Assembly (NCBI GenBank): GCA_964235605.1
Contig: CAXSCR010000016.1
Location: 7,041 to 71,040 of the forward strand
Origin: DATCRE01 sp964235605
Lineage (GTDB): Bacteria; Bacteroidota; Bacteroidia; Cytophagales; Cyclobacteriaceae
Direction: 5' to 3'
Length of the DNA stretch: 64,000 nucleotides
Part shown: positions 18,193 through 27,067 of the stretch, one piece after another
How positions within the stretch are numbered: position 1 is the first letter of the stretch
How the letters are laid out: each line of letters opens with the position of its first letter
Notes under the pieces: generated by a model
The model's database searches: none
Seen by the model: the letters and a program-made list of their open reading frames with translations, nothing else
What the model was told of the DNA's origin: nothing
Program-made: the position numbers and the translations under genes

Positions 18193-18447
18193 ATGATGCA
18201 GAAGCTATTTTTCAATTACCTTTCTATAACTACACAAATAAGTTATTTAAAGAAAAAAGGTATTGTCTTAGGAACGCGTATCAAAGATGAGCGTAAGATT
18301 TACATTTATATGCTACCCGATGTCTTTGTTGAGGTAATGTATAAGAATGACAATGTAGAAGAAGCACCCGAAGCACTTAGCACCGTGAAGGGATTTAGAA
18401 ACTTGAATACCTATTTGGAGAAACAATTTAAGACCACTTATCACTAA
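18193..18447 (+). CDS. Conserved-looking small protein of unknown function
   Basis: I choose ATG 18193 (or 18196), giving about 84 residues starting MMQKLFFNYLSITTQISYLKKK; the upstream TTG at 18154 would add a poor leader. The protein is basic at the N-terminus and has alternating strand-like segments (KIYIYMLPDVFVEVMYKND) and a short C-terminal helix. It has no signal peptide and no recognisable domain. The sequence looks like a real coding region, with ordered hydrophobic periodicity and no low complexity. Its stop codon lies inside the left arm region of a strong stem-loop shared with sucD. Confidence 0.7.
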   Translation: MMQKLFFNYLSITTQISYLKKKGIVLGTRIKDERKIYIYMLPDVFVEVMYKNDNVEEAPEALSTVKGFRNLNTYLEKQFKTTYH

Positions 18448-18462
18448 AGTTTAAGTGGTCTT
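18430..18462. terminator. Bidirectional terminator-like stem-loop between small ORF and sucD
   Basis: AAGACCACTTA (18430-18440) pairs perfectly with TAAGTGGTCTT (18452-18462), an 11-base stem with an 11-base loop in a convergent gap. The flanks are A/T-rich on both sides, but uninterrupted T runs are short. The left arm overlaps the last codons of the small gene. Confidence 0.65.
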
Positions 18463-18482
18463 AATATTTAATACAGATAAGT

Positions 18483-19361
18483 TTATTTTTTTGCTAATAC
18501 CTTAACCATTGTCTCACCTATCTCTGCTGGCGATTCTACCACATGAATACCGCAGTCACGCATAATTCTCATTTTAGCAGCTGCCGTATCATCAGCGCCA
18601 CCAATAATAGCTCCAGCATGGCCCATTCTTCTGCCCGCCGGCGCAGTTTGACCCGCTATAAATCCGACCACAGGTTTTTTATTTCCATTTTCCTTTATCC
18701 AATTTGCTGCCAACGCTTCATAATTTCCGCCAATCTCACCAATCATAACAATCGCTTCCGTATCCGGATCGTTCATTAATAATTCAACGGCTTCCTTAGT
18801 GGGTGTACCGATGATGGGATCGCCCCCAATTCCGATGGCTGTTGAGATGCCTAAACCTGCCTTCACTATTTGATCTGCAGCCTCGTAAGTTAATGTGCCC
18901 GATTTTGACACAATGCCAATCTTACCCTTCTTAAACACAAAGCCAGGCATAATACCGACTTTCGCTTCTCCAGGCGTAATAACACCCGGGCAATTAGGGC
19001 CTATCAATGTTAGGTCTTTGCCTTGAATATAATTCTTGGCTATCATCATATCCTTTACAGGAATTCCTTCTGTAATTGTAATTATAACCTTAATTCCAGC
19101 ATCTGCAGATTCCATAATAGCGTCAGCAGCAAAAGCTGGTGGAACAAAAATGATTGATACATCTGCACCGGTCTTATCCACAGCTTCTTTCACGGTATTG
19201 AAAACAGGTCTTCCTAAATGTTCTGAACCTCCCTTACCGGGCGTAACGCCACCAACTACGTTGGTTCCATACTCTATCATTTGTCCGGCGTGGAACGTGC
19301 CTTCAGAACCCGTAAAGCCTTGTACTATAACACGTGAATTTTTATTAACTAATACGCTCAT
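18483..19361 (-). CDS. sucD: Succinate-CoA ligase (ADP-forming) subunit alpha
   Basis: SucD forms succinyl-CoA synthetase with SucB and conserves energy in the TCA cycle. The 292-residue protein has the CoA-binding Rossmann N-terminus (VNKNSRVIVQGFTGSEGTFH), GPNCPGVITPGE, VSKSGTLTYEA, IGGDPIIGT and FIAGQTAPAGRRMGHAGAI with the phosphorylated His in MGHAGA near residue 247. Length is exactly that of the family. sucB is not adjacent, so the subunits are encoded at separate loci. A strong promoter match lies 23 bases upstream of the start codon. icd (TCA cycle) also occurs in this window but far away. Confidence 0.98.
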   Translation of the reverse strand: MSVLVNKNSRVIVQGFTGSEGTFHAGQMIEYGTNVVGGVTPGKGGSEHLGRPVFNTVKEAVDKTGADVSIIFVPPAFAADAIMESADAGIKVIITITEGIPVKDMMIAKNYIQGKDLTLIGPNCPGVITPGEAKVGIMPGFVFKKGKIGIVSKSGTLTYEAADQIVKAGLGISTAIGIGGDPIIGTPTKEAVELLMNDPDTEAIVMIGEIGGNYEALAANWIKENGNKKPVVGFIAGQTAPAGRRMGHAGAIIGGADDTAAAKMRIMRDCGIHVVESPAEIGETMVKVLAKK

Positions 19362-19383
19362 GGATGTGATTTTAAGATCCTCA

Positions 19384-19414
19384 CAAAAATAGAATAATAA
19401 ACTTTCTGACCAAA
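19384..19414 (-). promoter_or_regulatory. Promoter of sucD, consensus Bacteroidota type
   Basis: On the minus strand TTTG (19411-19414) and TATTTTTG (19384-19391) match the -33 and TAnnTTTG -7 elements with a 23-base start-to-start spacing. Transcription would start near 19378, giving a leader of fewer than 20 bases. Confidence 0.7.
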
Positions 19415-19453
19415 CGATTAATGTAGGTCCACTTCCTATGCAAGAGCAACTAA

Positions 19454-19489
19454 TGAAAAAAGCTGCTCCTTTTTAGAGAGAGCTTTTCA
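19454..19489 (-). terminator. Rho-independent terminator after the 19506 gene
   Basis: On the minus strand TGAAAAGCT pairs with AGCTTTTTTCA across a 16-base loop, and the distal arm contains six T residues. It begins 16 bases after the stop codon of the exported-protein gene and separates it from sucD. Confidence 0.6.
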
Positions 19490-19505
19490 TATTTTTGCGG
19501 ATTAG

Positions 19506-20411
19506 TTATTTAATTGGCGGTTCAATTATAGCATTCCGGATTAAAAAATCATTAAAGGACTCTTTAAACCAGGGAACTTCAGGCGCTAACTTAATCGCTT
19601 CTTGATACGACGTAATGGCGTCTATGAATAAACCATTTTTCTCATAAAACCCAGCAAGTACATATTTACTCATTGCGCTTTTGTCAGCCACCTGGTCTTT
19701 TATTTCATCGTATAGGGTTTTAATCCGGTCTTTATCTGCACGGGAAAGTTTCTTTAGTGTATACTCCACAGACTTGTTGTTTTGGGGATCAACTTTGGAG
19801 AATACTTTTACCAAGATATTATCTTCATGTAAAAAATTATTGTCACCAAGATCAATAACTACATTGTTATCTTTTGTTTCAATCCTATTCAATTCTTCAC
19901 CGAACATGCTACTGAATGTTACAATATAAGGTGCCGGTACCTTAGCTGTATCCCAATTTATGATGACGTTATTGTTGAATACAATTGCTACTTCCGCCTT
20001 AGGAAGATATACTTTCACATTCTCAATACCTCTATGAACAGCTCCGGTTGCCGAAAGATTATTTTTTTTCTGCGTGTTTGAGCTTAATATAAAGTCTGTG
20101 TATTTATTTAATACACTGGAGCCACCACTGACTTTGCCCGCCAGGTCAACAACCCTATACTTACCCGCTTGCTTTAACTCTAGCGGCTTACCACTTACAT
20201 GTATTAAGCCTACATATGCGTTTTCAGCTAATCTCAATTCATCAGCAGACTTAAGGCTTGAACCCGTTTTTATTAACTGCCAGACCTCGCCGGACTTTAC
20301 CTCATTTTTACCTTTATTAACTAACACTTTGAAAGGGTAGTTTTCTTGTGCCCATGCAGAGAATGCAAAAGCGATAAGAAGAGCGGTAGATATCAATATC
20401 TTGTTTTTCAT
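19506..20411 (-). CDS. Exported paralogue 1 of a CHASE2-associated pair, FecR-like N-terminus
   Basis: The 301-residue protein has a signal peptide (KNKILISTALLIAFAFSAWAQ). Residues 25-125 resemble a FecR-type beta domain: FKVLVNKGKNEVKSG, LKSADELRLAENAYVGLIH, LKQAGKYRVVDLA, and GSSVLNKYTDFILSS. A second beta region (about 130-205) and a C-terminal helical hairpin with LAGFYEKNGLFIDAITSYQEAIKLAPE (TPR-like, about 255-285) follow. It is clearly a tandem duplicate of the next gene upstream (20524-21423), sharing all these blocks. Both lie downstream of a CHASE2 membrane gene. Function is unknown; periplasmic sensing or scaffolding is an inference from context. Confidence 0.85.
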   Translation of the reverse strand: MKNKILISTALLIAFAFSAWAQENYPFKVLVNKGKNEVKSGEVWQLIKTGSSLKSADELRLAENAYVGLIHVSGKPLELKQAGKYRVVDLAGKVSGGSSVLNKYTDFILSSNTQKKNNLSATGAVHRGIENVKVYLPKAEVAIVFNNNVIINWDTAKVPAPYIVTFSSMFGEELNRIETKDNNVVIDLGDNNFLHEDNILVKVFSKVDPQNNKSVEYTLKKLSRADKDRIKTLYDEIKDQVADKSAMSKYVLAGFYEKNGLFIDAITSYQEAIKLAPEVPWFKESFNDFLIRNAIIEPPIK

Positions 20412-20485
20412 ACTTTTAAAATTTGGGCCTTGATAGCCTTATAAATTTAGAATAATAAGTGTCTTCTCCTATAGAAAATGCAAAA

Positions 20486-20502
20486 AGCCGCTTAATGCGG
20501 CT
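20486..20502 (-). terminator. Rho-independent terminator between the two paralogues
   Basis: AGCCGC (20486-20491) and GCGGCT (20497-20502) form a perfect six-base GC-rich stem with a five-base loop. On the minus strand it is followed by five T residues. It would end most transcripts after the 20524 gene, so the last gene would be expressed less or from its own promoter. Confidence 0.8.
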
Positions 20503-20523
20503 CTTTAATCTTTGTGTCTTAAT

Positions 20524-21423
20524 TTATGATCTCTTCATTCCGTGTCTTATTAGAAACTCCTCATATGCATCTTGATAGGAAATAACTTCTGGTGCTAGCG
20601 TAATAGCATCCTCATAAGCCGCAATGGCATCTATAAACAAATTGTTTTCTTCATAAAAGCCCGCCAAGATAAATTTGTTTAAAGCTGTATGATCTGAAAC
20701 ATCGCCCATGATTTCATTTAGCGATGCTTTAACATGCTCCGATTCAGTTGGTGTAAGTTTCTTAATAAGGTGTTGTTTAGATACCTGGTTAACATCGTTC
20801 TTAGCTTTCACTTCTACTAAAATTGCATTCTCTTTTACGAATTTAGGATCAGTTAAATCTAGTTGAAAGCTGGTTTCATTAATTTCCATTTTGGCCAATT
20901 CATCATCAAACATATTGCGCAGTGTAACAATGTATGGACCGGCAACTTTAGTACCGCTCCAATTGATTACCGCAATGCTATTATAGATGCCAGAGTGTTG
21001 ATTCTCCGGAAGCAATAATTGAATAGCATAAGTCTCGCCTCTGTGCACGGCTCCCGTAGCACTCAGCCTGTTCTTTTTAGCTTCAGCAGAGTTACTGCTA
21101 AGTATAAAATCAGTGTACTTGTTTAAGACACTAGAGCCCGTACCTACTTTAGCAGCTAGGTCAGCTACTTTGTAGCTCCCTGCTTGTTTTAATTCCATTG
21201 GTTTACCGGTAGCATGCACCAAACCGATGTAAGCATTATCTGCTAACTTTAATTCATCTTCTTTACGCAGTGTAGCGCCCGTTTTAAGCGGCAACCAGGT
21301 ATTGCCTGATTTAACTTCATTGGCTCCTTTATTTGCTAATACCTTAAAGGCATAGTCCTGGGCAAAAGTTAGGAGACTAAATAAAAGAAGGCCTGCGGAT
21401 AGGGTAATATTTTTGATTTTCAT
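20524..21423 (-). CDS. Exported paralogue 2 of a CHASE2-associated pair, FecR-like N-terminus
   Basis: The 299-residue protein has a signal peptide (KITLSAGLLLFSLLTFAQ region, cleavage after FAQ). It repeats the block order of the 19506 gene: FKVLANKGANEVKSG, LRKEDELKLADNAYIGLVHATGKP, LKQAGSYKVADLAAKV, GSSVLNKYTDFILSSN and NRLSATGAVHRGE. A middle beta region (GPYIVTLRNMFDDELAKM) and a TPR-like end (LAGFYEENNLFIDAIAAYED) follow. It starts 31 bases after the CHASE2 gene and is likely co-transcribed with it, with a terminator behind it. Function is unknown. Confidence 0.87.
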   Translation of the reverse strand: MKIKNITLSAGLLLFSLLTFAQDYAFKVLANKGANEVKSGNTWLPLKTGATLRKEDELKLADNAYIGLVHATGKPMELKQAGSYKVADLAAKVGTGSSVLNKYTDFILSSNSAEAKKNRLSATGAVHRGETYAIQLLLPENQHSGIYNSIAVINWSGTKVAGPYIVTLRNMFDDELAKMEINETSFQLDLTDPKFVKENAILVEVKAKNDVNQVSKQHLIKKLTPTESEHVKASLNEIMGDVSDHTALNKFILAGFYEENNLFIDAIAAYEDAITLAPEVISYQDAYEEFLIRHGMKRS

Positions 21424-21454
21424 GGAGTTAATGTTTCGATTAAATTACCAATAT

Positions 21455-22777
21455 TTAAGAGGTTTCGGATGTTAATACATCGTCATTACTATTTGTAATC
21501 GATCTTCCAGTTTTTATTCTTATAAAAAACTGTTTTACCACATTGTTGTATAGTTCAAAACACGTTCCGGCCAATGCCACTAAAGCTAAAGTAAGCGTAA
21601 GGTTGAGTTTAAACTCCCACAAATGAAAGATATATATCATTAAAAAGGAGAATAAAACAATTTGTATTAACTGAACTAGTAAACTGAGCCCATCAAACCA
21701 CAACGGAAGCTTTTTATCAATTATAGAAAAGAAAGCTGTATTCAAAAGACAAATTATAATCGCGATAGCGTATTCTTGCCATTCGCCAAGCTCTCCTATA
21801 TAGTCTTCGTTTAAAATCATTGAAACCGCATTAGCATGCACCACTACGCCATACATGTCAGGTCTTGTCTTACCAGCGTAATTTTTATTGAGTGGGGTTA
21901 TAAATTTGTCATCCCACGATGTATCCCTAAGATCTCTTCCTAGAAAACCCATGATAACAATCTTATTCTTGATCATTTCAGGAACAAACTGGTTTGCATC
22001 TAAAGCTTGATCCCAATCCAACGCATAGTATCTGCCTGCGTAAGAGGATGCGCCATGCCAGTCAACTATATTACCTCTGTAGTTAATTATTTCGGAATGC
22101 TTATTTCGCGCAAGATATCGTTTGGTTTTTAGAGAGTCATATAGCATAGCAACTTGTGTAGAAAATGCCAATTCGTTTGTTCCGCGAACAACCTTTTGCG
22201 GGTTATATGATCTACAAACCTTCAGATCTTCTTGGTCTTCTGCATCAGTTTCCAGGTTGACGAATCCTTCATATGCTCCTTCCCTTAATTCAGTATCCGT
22301 ATGTTCTATTGAATCATACATATCAACATCGCCATATTTTTTAATGAGTGTTTGTGTCTGCCAAAGCTTTTCTGCTAATACCATAACACCTGCATCTTTT
22401 ACAGCGTTGGAGAACACCATATTATTAAGCGTGTCATAAGCCTGGGGACAATTGACAGAATCACGCAATCCCCTATCACAACTAAATATAATATCCAAGG
22501 CAATAACTTTAGGTTTAAATTGGCTCAATGTCATAACCTGCTGACCAATTTCACCTCTTGATAAATATCCAATATTTACAATAACAATGTTAGTGTCAAG
22601 TGATGGATCATCACGCAACTGAGAAAATGCAATATCGGTAAGTTCCATATCGCCTAAAGCTTTACCAAGCGGATCAAAGGCATTGAAAATGTTTAATTGG
22701 GTAATACCATATATGCCCGCAAGAACAACAATTGTGAACGTGGTGCTTATAAAACAATCCAACCAAAATTTCCGCAT
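21455..22777 (-). CDS. CHASE2-domain membrane protein without a visible output domain
   Basis: The 440-residue protein has an N-terminal membrane anchor (about 9-30). The extracytoplasmic CHASE2 domain spans about 35-330, with the usual features: GDMELTDIAFSQLR, TNIVIVNIGYLSRGEIGQ, PKVIALDIIF, KNKIVIMGFLGRD and YGVVVHANAVSMIL. Three membrane segments follow at about 340-415, ending in a short cytosolic tail of about 30 residues. CHASE2 proteins normally carry a kinase, cyclase or phosphatase after the last membrane segment; none is present here. Its signalling partner is therefore missing or encoded elsewhere. Two FecR-like exported proteins follow in the same direction. Confidence 0.9.
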   Translation of the reverse strand: MRKFWLDCFISTTFTIVVLAGIYGITQLNIFNAFDPLGKALGDMELTDIAFSQLRDDPSLDTNIVIVNIGYLSRGEIGQQVMTLSQFKPKVIALDIIFSCDRGLRDSVNCPQAYDTLNNMVFSNAVKDAGVMVLAEKLWQTQTLIKKYGDVDMYDSIEHTDTELREGAYEGFVNLETDAEDQEDLKVCRSYNPQKVVRGTNELAFSTQVAMLYDSLKTKRYLARNKHSEIINYRGNIVDWHGASSYAGRYYALDWDQALDANQFVPEMIKNKIVIMGFLGRDLRDTSWDDKFITPLNKNYAGKTRPDMYGVVVHANAVSMILNEDYIGELGEWQEYAIAIIICLLNTAFFSIIDKKLPLWFDGLSLLVQLIQIVLFSFLMIYIFHLWEFKLNLTLTLALVALAGTCFELYNNVVKQFFIRIKTGRSITNSNDDVLTSETS

Positions 22778-22794
22778 AGTATGGGGGTAATAAA

Positions 22795-22812
22795 GTAAAT
22801 TTAGAAATTTAC
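22795..22812. promoter_or_regulatory. Perfect 18-base palindrome between divergent CHASE2 and meaB genes
   Basis: GTAAATTT-AG-AAATTTAC is a perfect inverted repeat in the 59-base gap between the two divergent starts. Its position suggests an operator acting on one or both promoters. AT-rich composition raises the chance of coincidence. Confidence 0.45.
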
Positions 22813-22836
22813 ACTAGATTATTAATTACTAAGATA

Positions 22837-23844
22837 GTGAACACTTCAAGATTAAGCATCACGGAATACCATAATGGCATTTTGAATAGGGATACAGTCA
22901 TTTTAGCAAAAGCTATTACATTGATTGAAAGTACCCTTCCAAAAGATCAGCTTGCTGCAAGTGAGCTTATCGATGCTATACTTCAACACACAGGTAGATC
23001 TATTAGAATAGGAATTACCGGTGTACCCGGTGTTGGAAAAAGTACTTTCATTGAAGCGTATGGTCGTTATGTAACTTCGCTTGGAAAAAAGATAGCGGTC
23101 CTTACTGTGGACCCCAGTAGCCAACTTACAAAGGGAAGCATTCTAGGAGACAAGACACGAATGGAGGAGCTCTCCAAAAATCCGCTAGCGTTTATTAGGC
23201 CATCACCTTCAGGCAACACCCTTGGTGGCGTAGCGGGTAAAACAAGAGAGACCATTTTGCTTTGTGAAGCAGCGGGCTTTGAAATTATTCTGATTGAAAC
23301 TGTTGGTGTCGGGCAATCTGAAGTAGCAGTTAAGAACATGGTCGATTTCTTTTTGCTGTTGATGCTCGCAGGTGCAGGCGATGAACTTCAAGGAATTAAG
23401 AAAGGAATTATGGAGATGGCAGATGCCGTGGTCATAACCAAAGCAGATGGTGACAATATGAAGCAAGCCGCTCTAGCGCAGGCAGACTTTCAGCATGCGT
23501 TACACTTATCTTCTGCATTAACTTCTGGGTGGTCGCCGCAAGTAATTACGTGTTCTGCTCTTACAACCGCTGGTATTGAAGATATTTGGAAGATAGTCTT
23601 AGCGTATAAAAATAAAACTCTTGCCTCAGGCTACTTTAAGTCCAATCGACAGAAACAAATTGTTAGTTGGTTTCATGAATATTTTGATCATCTACTAAGA
23701 ATTGATTTTGATAATTTCGCAAAGGAGAAGGGCACGATAAGTACGCTTGAAGAACAAGTGAGTAATCAAAAGATCTCTCCGCATACCGCAGCACGTAAAT
23801 TGCTGCTTGCATATCGTAAGTCACTTCATGAAAGTAAATCTTGA
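22837..23844 (+). CDS. meaB: MeaB-type GTPase, chaperone of methylmalonyl-CoA mutase
   Basis: MeaB (ArgK family) loads and protects adenosylcobalamin on methylmalonyl-CoA mutase. The 335-residue protein (GTG start) has the P-loop GVPGVGKST near residues 62-70, VLTVDPSSQLTKGSILGDKTRM, the FIRPSPSGNTLGGV block, IETVGVGQSE as the switch region, and the NKxD-equivalent VITKADGDN. The C-terminal dimerisation arm is present. The mutase genes are not in the window, but the cobalamin uptake genes are close by. Its last 19 bases overlap the convergent DUF5522-Dph6 gene. Confidence 0.95.
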   Translation: MNTSRLSITEYHNGILNRDTVILAKAITLIESTLPKDQLAASELIDAILQHTGRSIRIGITGVPGVGKSTFIEAYGRYVTSLGKKIAVLTVDPSSQLTKGSILGDKTRMEELSKNPLAFIRPSPSGNTLGGVAGKTRETILLCEAAGFEIILIETVGVGQSEVAVKNMVDFFLLLMLAGAGDELQGIKKGIMEMADAVVITKADGDNMKQAALAQADFQHALHLSSALTSGWSPQVITCSALTTAGIEDIWKIVLAYKNKTLASGYFKSNRQKQIVSWFHEYFDHLLRIDFDNFAKEKGTISTLEEQVSNQKISPHTAARKLLLAYRKSLHESKS

Positions 23845-24689
23845 AATAGAAAATTAGTTTCGAATGTAGATAAAGAGCCATCTTCATTCCTTTGTTGATT
23901 GGTGTAATGCTTTGTTACAATCTCGCCCATGTTAAGAGCAATAGGTTTCTTAAATATAGGACCGTCATATACAAGTGTGTGAAATTCTCCATTCTCGCCG
24001 CAAGAGTCCACACCGTCAGGTAAATTGTTTACGAATACATGATCAATTGTTTTACCTAGATCACTACGCTTAAAAAATTTTGAATTCGCAGAACAAATTA
24101 ATGTCTTGAATCCCGCATTGATAAAATCATGAATTAATATCGTTGAGTCTATTTTCCACAAAGGAAATATTGGAAGCAGTGCAGATTCGCTTAACAATTC
24201 CTCTCGGTATCTACGTAAGTCCTCAAGAAAAATATCGCCAAAAGCAACAGCATAAATTCCTTCTACTGCACAGTCTTTGTAAAAAGAGCGCATTAAAGTT
24301 TCATAGGCAGCGTGACTTTCTGATGACTCTAAATAGATTTTGCGTAGCGGTATTCCAATACACGCAGCTTGTTGATCAATTAATTCTTCACGCACACCAT
24401 GCATGCCCACACGCCGTGTCTGTTCATTGATGATGGTGTGCAGACTCACTACATCATATACATTGCACTGTAATATTTTATAAAGAGCAAAAGCGGAGTC
24501 TTTACCTCCGCTCCAGCTAATCGTAATCTTTTGCTTATCCACTTTACGCTTTGGTTGATATGGACAATGTCTACATCCATTTTTACAACAATAGCCACGC
24601 TTTAGGTGAAAGGCTTCAGTGAAAACTATGAAGCCATTCTCCCAATAAAAATCTGCGTTGCTATCTGAGCCTAATTTATTCCCAAACAA
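23826..24689 (-). CDS. DUF5522 zinc-finger-like domain fused to Dph6-type ATP pyrophosphatase
   Basis: The 287-residue protein joins two modules. Residues 10-48 are a DUF5522-like segment with YWENGFIVFTEAFHLKRGYCC, then KNGCRHCPY, whose clustered cysteines (CC, C, C) could bind metal. From residue 55 an adenine-nucleotide alpha-hydrolase domain of the Dph6 family begins with the PP-loop SWSGGKDSAFAL, followed by HGVREELIDQQA, AFGDIFLEDLRRYRE and GENGEFHTLVYDGP. Eukaryotic Dph6 amidates diphthine on EF2, which bacteria lack, so the bacterial substrate differs. It lies between meaB and a B12-riboswitch-controlled receptor, suggesting but not proving a role in cobalamin or corrinoid use. Confidence 0.88.
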   Translation of the reverse strand: MFGNKLGSDSNADFYWENGFIVFTEAFHLKRGYCCKNGCRHCPYQPKRKVDKQKITISWSGGKDSAFALYKILQCNVYDVVSLHTIINEQTRRVGMHGVREELIDQQAACIGIPLRKIYLESSESHAAYETLMRSFYKDCAVEGIYAVAFGDIFLEDLRRYREELLSESALLPIFPLWKIDSTILIHDFINAGFKTLICSANSKFFKRSDLGKTIDHVFVNNLPDGVDSCGENGEFHTLVYDGPIFKKPIALNMGEIVTKHYTNQQRNEDGSLSTFETNFLFQDLLS

Positions 24690-24821
24690 TCTGAATATAA
24701 TTTTTGAATAATAGTTAACTAAAAGGGCGCATTGGGTGGCAACGCTTTTATTGTAAAGTTACTGTTGCTTATATCATACGTGTTTTTGAGACAATGTAGA
24801 CAAAAAAGATAACTATTAACA

Positions 24822-26951
24822 TTACCACCTTACATTCAACTTCAGATAGGCACTTCTACCACGAGTTTGGTAGCCGAGTATTTCCTGATAGGTTTCATCT
24901 AATACGTTTTCAAGTTTAAAACTAATGGCAAGCTGTTTATTTATTTGCCAGTTTACGCCAAGGTCAATAAGGTTATAGTAATTAACTTTATATTGATTTA
25001 ATGCACCGTAGGGCCCAAGTTTCTCATCATAACCGGAATCAAAACGAGAACCTGCATAACGATAAACTGCATTAATTGAAAGATTATCAAGAGGGCTGTA
25101 GCCTATCTCTGCATTGCTGGTAAAGCGTGGTCTGCGGACTAATTTATTGATAGTAACTTCTTCAGTTACAAAGGACCCATAATTAAAAAGTTGTACATGA
25201 TTTCCTCCCGTATCAGTTACATTGATATTGTTTGGCAAAATCGTAATTTTTCCGTCTAACCAACTGATATTTGCCGTTAGATAGAATTTTTTATAGATAA
25301 CGTGGCCATCAATTTCTAATCCACTTACTACTTGCTTGGCAATATTTAGATAAGTATCGCCTTTGTTTTCGAGGTAGGTCAGATCTGAAATGCTTTTATC
25401 TTTATCCCACAGGTAGACGTACTCAATAGAATTTTTAGTTTGCGTTTGATAAGCTGATAGCGTTATATAACTCTCTGAAGTAAATTCCTTTTTTATACCA
25501 AGCTCAAAGGAAAGTGATTCTTCTGGTTTCAAATTTCTATTACCACGGGTTGTATAGGCATTAAAACCTTTGGTTGGTTCATAAAGTTGATAAAGCGAAG
25601 CCGGATTAAAACCGCTGGATATGGATGCATATAACAAAAGGTTGTCAAGCTTATATGAAGGGTCAATTTCGAAAGTCCAGTAGTTTCCAATAATTGAATG
25701 ATTACTTAAGCGTGAACCCACAGATAGATTGAAATTATTTAAACTAATATTGGCTTGACCAAATACATAATTTGTCTTAACCGAGGTATCCAATGTATCA
25801 TAGTTTACCTCTGAGATGTAGTTACCAAAATCTGAATGATTGAAATAATACGTATTGAAGAGCATAGCCTCTGCATACTGGCCACCGCCTATAACACCTT
25901 TCAATTTATTATAGTGGTAGTTAAACTGTAGCTCGTTTGTAAAAATCTTACCTTTATATTCTCCTTTTATATATGTCGCATCATAATTACCACCAGCATC
26001 ATTGACCGATGAATCGTTTACATTTCTTCTCTCAGAATTGCTCCAGGAACCTAAAGCAGTCATACGCCAGTTATCGGATAACTTATAACCTACTTGGTAA
26101 TCAACCAGATTGCGATCAAAATTTATATAGGCATTATCATCATCATTGTAGGTACCACCATCAATTTCAGCATGCTGACTTATTTCTTTAAAAGAAGCAA
26201 AAACATCCCAGGTAGAATTTTTAAATCCAGCTTTTAAATAGGCATCTAATTTTTTAAAGTCATCTTTATCAGCTGTTGCATAGGCATTTGTTTTACTCAG
26301 GGTGTCTACAGAAGCATTGAGTCCATTTACATTTTGATTAAATAATGATCCATTAAAATACACACCATTTCTAGTCATATAATTTAATCCAATATTTTGT
26401 GATAAAGATGAAGTAGCCTTTCCGAAAGTGCCAGCTTGCAAACTTACTATTCCATGAAGTCCCTTTTTGTGACCTCTCTTGGTAATAATATTAACAACAC
26501 CACCAATTGCTGAGCCTCCATACAAAGTACTATGTGAACCTCGAATAATTTCGATTCGCTCAATATCAGTAAGTGAGATTTCAGCAAGATCTACTGTGCT
26601 ATTTGGAGCTGTTGGATCTGTGATACGAGACCCGTCGATCAAGACAACTACTTGGTTGCTGTTAGCACCCCGCATAAATAAACTTTGATTAGTTCCTGGT
26701 GTTTGATTAGCGCCAACAATATAATTACCGCTTTGCTTAGAGAGCAGTTCTCCCACCGAGTTGTACACACTCTTTTCAATCACATCGTGATTAATAACAG
26801 TTACACTACGTGGTGTTTCAATAATAGGTTGATCAGACCTTACGGCACTTGTTACTACTTCATTGAGGGTAGTTGTTTTTAATGAATCCTGCGCGTTAGC
26901 AAGACAAGAAATGAATAAACCCATAAGGGCTAAAGCGTAATTTTTCCTCAT
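24822..26951 (-). CDS. btuB: TonB-dependent outer-membrane receptor, BtuB-type (cobalamin)
   Basis: The 709-residue protein has a signal peptide (NYALALMGLFISCLANAQ). An N-terminal plug domain covers about 25-160: TLNEVVTSAVRS (TonB-box region), TPRSVTVINHDVIEKS, FMRGANSNQVVVLIDGSRITDP, IEIIRGSHSTLYGGSAIGGVVNIITKRG. A 22-strand-type barrel follows, ending in a terminal aromatic strand (RSAYLKLNVRW). It moves a large ligand across the outer membrane using TonB energy. A cobalamin riboswitch sits in its leader and a substrate-binding lipoprotein gene is divergent from it, so the ligand is almost certainly a cobalamin or related corrinoid. Confidence 0.93.
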   Translation of the reverse strand: MRKNYALALMGLFISCLANAQDSLKTTTLNEVVTSAVRSDQPIIETPRSVTVINHDVIEKSVYNSVGELLSKQSGNYIVGANQTPGTNQSLFMRGANSNQVVVLIDGSRITDPTAPNSTVDLAEISLTDIERIEIIRGSHSTLYGGSAIGGVVNIITKRGHKKGLHGIVSLQAGTFGKATSSLSQNIGLNYMTRNGVYFNGSLFNQNVNGLNASVDTLSKTNAYATADKDDFKKLDAYLKAGFKNSTWDVFASFKEISQHAEIDGGTYNDDDNAYINFDRNLVDYQVGYKLSDNWRMTALGSWSNSERRNVNDSSVNDAGGNYDATYIKGEYKGKIFTNELQFNYHYNKLKGVIGGGQYAEAMLFNTYYFNHSDFGNYISEVNYDTLDTSVKTNYVFGQANISLNNFNLSVGSRLSNHSIIGNYWTFEIDPSYKLDNLLLYASISSGFNPASLYQLYEPTKGFNAYTTRGNRNLKPEESLSFELGIKKEFTSESYITLSAYQTQTKNSIEYVYLWDKDKSISDLTYLENKGDTYLNIAKQVVSGLEIDGHVIYKKFYLTANISWLDGKITILPNNINVTDTGGNHVQLFNYGSFVTEEVTINKLVRRPRFTSNAEIGYSPLDNLSINAVYRYAGSRFDSGYDEKLGPYGALNQYKVNYYNLIDLGVNWQINKQLAISFKLENVLDETYQEILGYQTRGRSAYLKLNVRW

Positions 26952-27067
26952 AGCGGTTTTGTAATTATTTTATTTAAGCACTATGAGCTCTGGAAGAAAT
27001 GAAAATAAACAGGACAAACCCCATCTACTCATTGCCGTTCACCCGAAAGCTCTGATTAAAAAATAGA

